From ENR-C587 sp942493235 (GTDB taxonomy: Bacteria; Bacteroidota; Ignavibacteria; Kapaibacteriales; UBA2268): a DNA stretch of 64,000 nucleotides. Under the pieces are notes generated by a model, which saw only the letters and a list, made by a program, of their open reading frames with translations, had not been told where the DNA came from and searched no databases. Of the stretch, positions 61,577-64,000 are shown in pieces. The stretch spans positions 2,790,001-2,854,000 of the forward strand of contig OW818676.1 in assembly GCA_942493235.1 (NCBI GenBank), written 5' to 3'. The translations under genes were made by a program, and so were the position numbers. Numbering within the stretch: position 1 is the stretch's first letter; each line of letters begins with the position of its first letter.

Positions 61577-63910
61577 ATGGCTGAAAAGACTTTGGTAGTA
61601 GTGGAATCGCCTGCAAAAGCGAAAACAATAAATAAATATTTAGGTTCTAAATACCTTGTTATGGCTTCTGTAGGTCATATAAAAGATTTAGAAAAGCATA
61701 AGCTCGGAGTTGATACCGAGCATGACTTTGCTCCTAAATATGTAACTGTAAGGGGTAAAGCTCCGCTTGTTAAAGATTTAAAAAAGGCTGCCGGAAATGC
61801 GAAAAACGTATTAATCGCGACCGACCCTGATCGCGAGGGCGAAGCTATAGCTTGGCATATAGCCGAAGAGTTAAATAAAGAGAATAAGGATATAAAGCGA
61901 GTTCTTTTTACCGAAATAACTAAAGCAGGTGTTAAGCGTGGATTAGAGCACTCACGCGATATTGACATGAAATTATTTATGAGCCAGCAGGCTCGTCGCG
62001 TAATGGATAGATTAATCGGCTATCAGGTCTCCCCTTTTCTTTCCCGTGCAATGCTTAGCAAAACTTCGCAATCATTATCTGCCGGTAGAGTTCAATCTGT
62101 TGCATTAAGAATGATTTGTGAAAGAGAAGATGAAATCAGAAACTTTATACCAATTAATTACTGGTCAATTAATGCTGATTTCAAAGATGAAAAAAATGCA
62201 ATATTAAAAACAAAACTCGTTTCTTTTGATGGCAAGAATTTAAAAAATCCCGAGGGCAGTGCTAAATCAAACGATGAAAGCGAACAGAAGCAAATAGACA
62301 AGTATTTGAAAGATTTGCACTATATTGACTCTCAGGCTAAAGCTGATGATTTGATTAGCAGAATTAAAAAAGAACAGTATGCAATTAAAGAAATAAACAA
62401 GAAAAAAGTTAAAAGAAATCCTCAAGCACCGTTTACTACTAGTTCACTTCAACAAGAAGCATCTAAAAGACTTGGATTTTCAAATAAAAAAACCATGCTA
62501 TTAGCTCAAAAGCTTTATGAAGGAATTGGGCTCGGCTCTGAAGGTTCGGTTGGTTTGATTTCTTATATGAGAACAGACTCAGTTCGATTAAGTCCTGAAG
62601 CAGAGCTTGCAGCGAAAGAATATATCTGCAATACTTACGGTAAAGAATACGCTCCCGAGCAAACTCCGAAATATACGAGCAAATCAACAAATGTTCAAGA
62701 TGCTCACGAAGCTATACGTCCTACTTCTATGGAATATACTCCCGATAAAGTAAGACAATATCTTGATAGAGACGAATTTAGATTATACGAATTGATTTTC
62801 AATAGATTCTTAGCTTCACAAATGTCTCCTGCGGTTTTAGACCAAACTACAATTAACATATCAGGTGGAGATTTCATATTCAGAGCAACCGGCTCAATAA
62901 TTGTATTTAAAGGATTTCTTGCTATTTATGATGATATTAAAGAAGAAGCTCAGGAAAATGTAAATAGTACAAGCTCGGCAGTGCTTCCGGAATATCTTCA
63001 TGAAAATATGGAGATGATACTCAAGCAATGCGATTCTCAATCATCGGCAACAAAACCTAAACCAAGATACAACGAAGCTTCACTTGTTAAAGAATTAGAC
63101 GAAAGAGGAATCGGCAGACCAAGTACTTATGCTTCTATTGTCAGTACATTAGTAGATAGAAATTATGTAATTCTTGAGCGTAAAGTATTTGAACCCACAG
63201 AGCTCGGAATGGATGTAAATGTAGTGTTAACAAAAAATTTCCCCGAACTATTTAATGTTACTTTTACAGCCGAAATGGAAAATGAATTAGATACAATTGC
63301 TGAAGGTTCACGCACTTATATCGAAACTATGCACAATTTCTATAATCCTTTTAAAACTGCTTTGGATACCGCAGAATCAAGTGGATATATTGAAGAAATC
63401 AAGTGCGAAATATGTGGTGCTCCTATGGTTATTAAAGTAAGCCGTAGGGGAAGATTCTTAGGATGCTCTAAATATCCCGAATGCACCAGTACCAAACCTC
63501 TGCCAAAGTCAGGTAATGAAAAGAAAGAAGAGCCGGTAATTGCCGAAGGCGTAACTTGTGATTTATGCGGTAAGCAGATGTATATTCGCGACTCTAAATA
63601 CGGAAAATTTTACGGCTGTACCGATTACCCAAATTGTAAAGGCACCAAACCGATAACTACCGATATTAAATGTCCTAAATGTGGCGAAGGAATGCTTAGC
63701 GAGAAATATAGTCCTAAATCTCGAAAATCATTTTGGGGTTGCACTAATTATCCAAAATGCGATTATATTGCAAATTATCAACCGGTAAAAAAGAACTGCC
63801 CAAGTTGTGGAAATGATTATTTGGAAATCAAGTTCCGTAAAAATGGTACTGATTGGGAGAAATACTTGAACTGCCCAAGCTGCAAAGAAAAGTTTGAATT
63901 GATTGATTGA
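61577..63910 (+). CDS. topA: DNA topoisomerase I
   Basis: A 777-aa type IA topoisomerase that relaxes negative supercoils. The Toprim domain opens LVVVESPAKAKTINKYLGSKY and contains ATDPDREGEAIAWHIAEEL. The active-site tyrosine is Tyr330 in SVGLISYMRTDSVRLS. The DNA-gate domains follow (NVQDAHEAIRPTS; ASLVKELDERGIGRPSTYASI). The C-terminus (about 610-777) has four Cys4-type zinc-ribbon units (CEICGAPMVIK...GCSKYPEC; CDLCGKQM...GCTDYPNC; CPKCGEGM...GCTNYPKC; CPSCGNDY...NCPSC). Length and order are normal. A poly-T tract (about 61513-61523) lies upstream of the start. Confidence 0.97.
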   Translation: MAEKTLVVVESPAKAKTINKYLGSKYLVMASVGHIKDLEKHKLGVDTEHDFAPKYVTVRGKAPLVKDLKKAAGNAKNVLIATDPDREGEAIAWHIAEELNKENKDIKRVLFTEITKAGVKRGLEHSRDIDMKLFMSQQARRVMDRLIGYQVSPFLSRAMLSKTSQSLSAGRVQSVALRMICEREDEIRNFIPINYWSINADFKDEKNAILKTKLVSFDGKNLKNPEGSAKSNDESEQKQIDKYLKDLHYIDSQAKADDLISRIKKEQYAIKEINKKKVKRNPQAPFTTSSLQQEASKRLGFSNKKTMLLAQKLYEGIGLGSEGSVGLISYMRTDSVRLSPEAELAAKEYICNTYGKEYAPEQTPKYTSKSTNVQDAHEAIRPTSMEYTPDKVRQYLDRDEFRLYELIFNRFLASQMSPAVLDQTTINISGGDFIFRATGSIIVFKGFLAIYDDIKEEAQENVNSTSSAVLPEYLHENMEMILKQCDSQSSATKPKPRYNEASLVKELDERGIGRPSTYASIVSTLVDRNYVILERKVFEPTELGMDVNVVLTKNFPELFNVTFTAEMENELDTIAEGSRTYIETMHNFYNPFKTALDTAESSGYIEEIKCEICGAPMVIKVSRRGRFLGCSKYPECTSTKPLPKSGNEKKEEPVIAEGVTCDLCGKQMYIRDSKYGKFYGCTDYPNCKGTKPITTDIKCPKCGEGMLSEKYSPKSRKSFWGCTNYPKCDYIANYQPVKKNCPSCGNDYLEIKFRKNGTDWEKYLNCPSCKEKFELID

Positions 63911-63973
63911 TTTTTTTTGATTTGAAGTTTATTATCGTAAACTAATTTAAATCAATAGTTAGGCATCAGCCAA

Positions 63974-64000
63974 TTGCTATAGGGGCTGTGTAAAAACCTT
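63974..64000. mobile_element. Family-D palindromic element end, cut by the window edge
   Basis: AGGGGCTGTGTAAAAACCTT matches the outer end of the family-D elements at 27797, 29590 and 45855 (GAGGCTGTGTAAAAAC). Only the left end is visible. Confidence 0.6.

Noticed and set aside
1..64000. tRNA or rRNA genes
   Set aside because: No cloverleaf-like segment with GGTTCRANYCC-type arms or rRNA-like stretch was noticed on reading; a tRNA search program was not available, so single tRNAs could have been missed.

Overview
The window is an AT-rich bacterial chromosome segment, probably from the Bacteroidota/Ignavibacteriota (FCB) side of the tree, for instance an Ignavibacteria- or Kapabacteria-like organism. 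The reasons are: five large secreted proteins that end in type IX secretion (T9SS) type A sorting domains (SPNPA/YPNPA motifs followed by a short beta domain); lipoproteins with classical lipoboxes; LPS-type functions (an LptF/G permease and an HldD heptose epimerase); a long His-rich N-terminus on ATP synthase subunit a; and many starts with only weak Shine-Dalgarno sequences. A sensory [FeFe]-hydrogenase-like protein suggests an anaerobic or facultative lifestyle. The phylum call is inference; no rRNA or tRNA was found to anchor it.

Layout. 1-8.0 kb: the 3' end of a beta-rich protein, then a MacAB-TolC-like export operon (TolC, RDD membrane protein, adaptor, ATPase, two FtsX-like permeases). 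An array of 34-bp repeats carrying tiny ORFs sits just before the first permease. 8.1-13.2 kb, minus strand: a C_GCAxxG_C_C redox protein, a small membrane protein, a VOC-fold lipoprotein, an LptF/G permease and a GT4 glycosyltransferase. 13.3-19.4 kb, plus strand: a sensory module made of a Cache/PAS/GAF histidine kinase, a group-C-like [FeFe]-hydrogenase sensor and an overlapping SpoIIE-type phosphatase. 20-32.3 kb: a methyltransferase and then secreted T9SS proteins (FN3-like array, subtilisin, two propeller proteins), including a small lipoprotein that resembles the subtilisin propeptide. 32.4-39.5 kb: a block containing a type IIG restriction-modification enzyme, an orphan UmuC and an L,D-transpeptidase, bounded by two inverted copies of a ~300-bp MITE-like element. 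39.5-45.6 kb: a 1342-aa VWA-WD40-lectin T9SS protein, a THUMP-like methyltransferase and IspH. 45.8-49.8 kb: nested palindromic elements hit by an IS110-family element, which was then tandemly duplicated. 50-60 kb, minus strand: housekeeping genes (UDP-glucuronate decarboxylase-like, PurM, transaldolase-like) and an ATP synthase operon with hldD inserted between atpA and atpG and without atpD/atpC. 60.2-63.9 kb: a CapA-family lipoprotein and topoisomerase I.

The most unusual material is non-coding. Several families of small palindromic elements fill the gaps. An IS110 copy has inserted into one palindrome with CT at every junction, and a candidate bridge RNA lies in its 5' non-coding end. MITE-like elements with ISL3-like ends flank the restriction block. 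Hairpin repeats keep their structure while their stem sequence changes. A tandem array of four 10-codon ORFs, each stopping 1 nt before the next start, leads into a permease gene. I see no complete novel multi-gene system. The strongest candidates for new biology are the mini-ORF leader, the IS110 CT-core duplication and the propeptide-like lipoprotein next to its protease.
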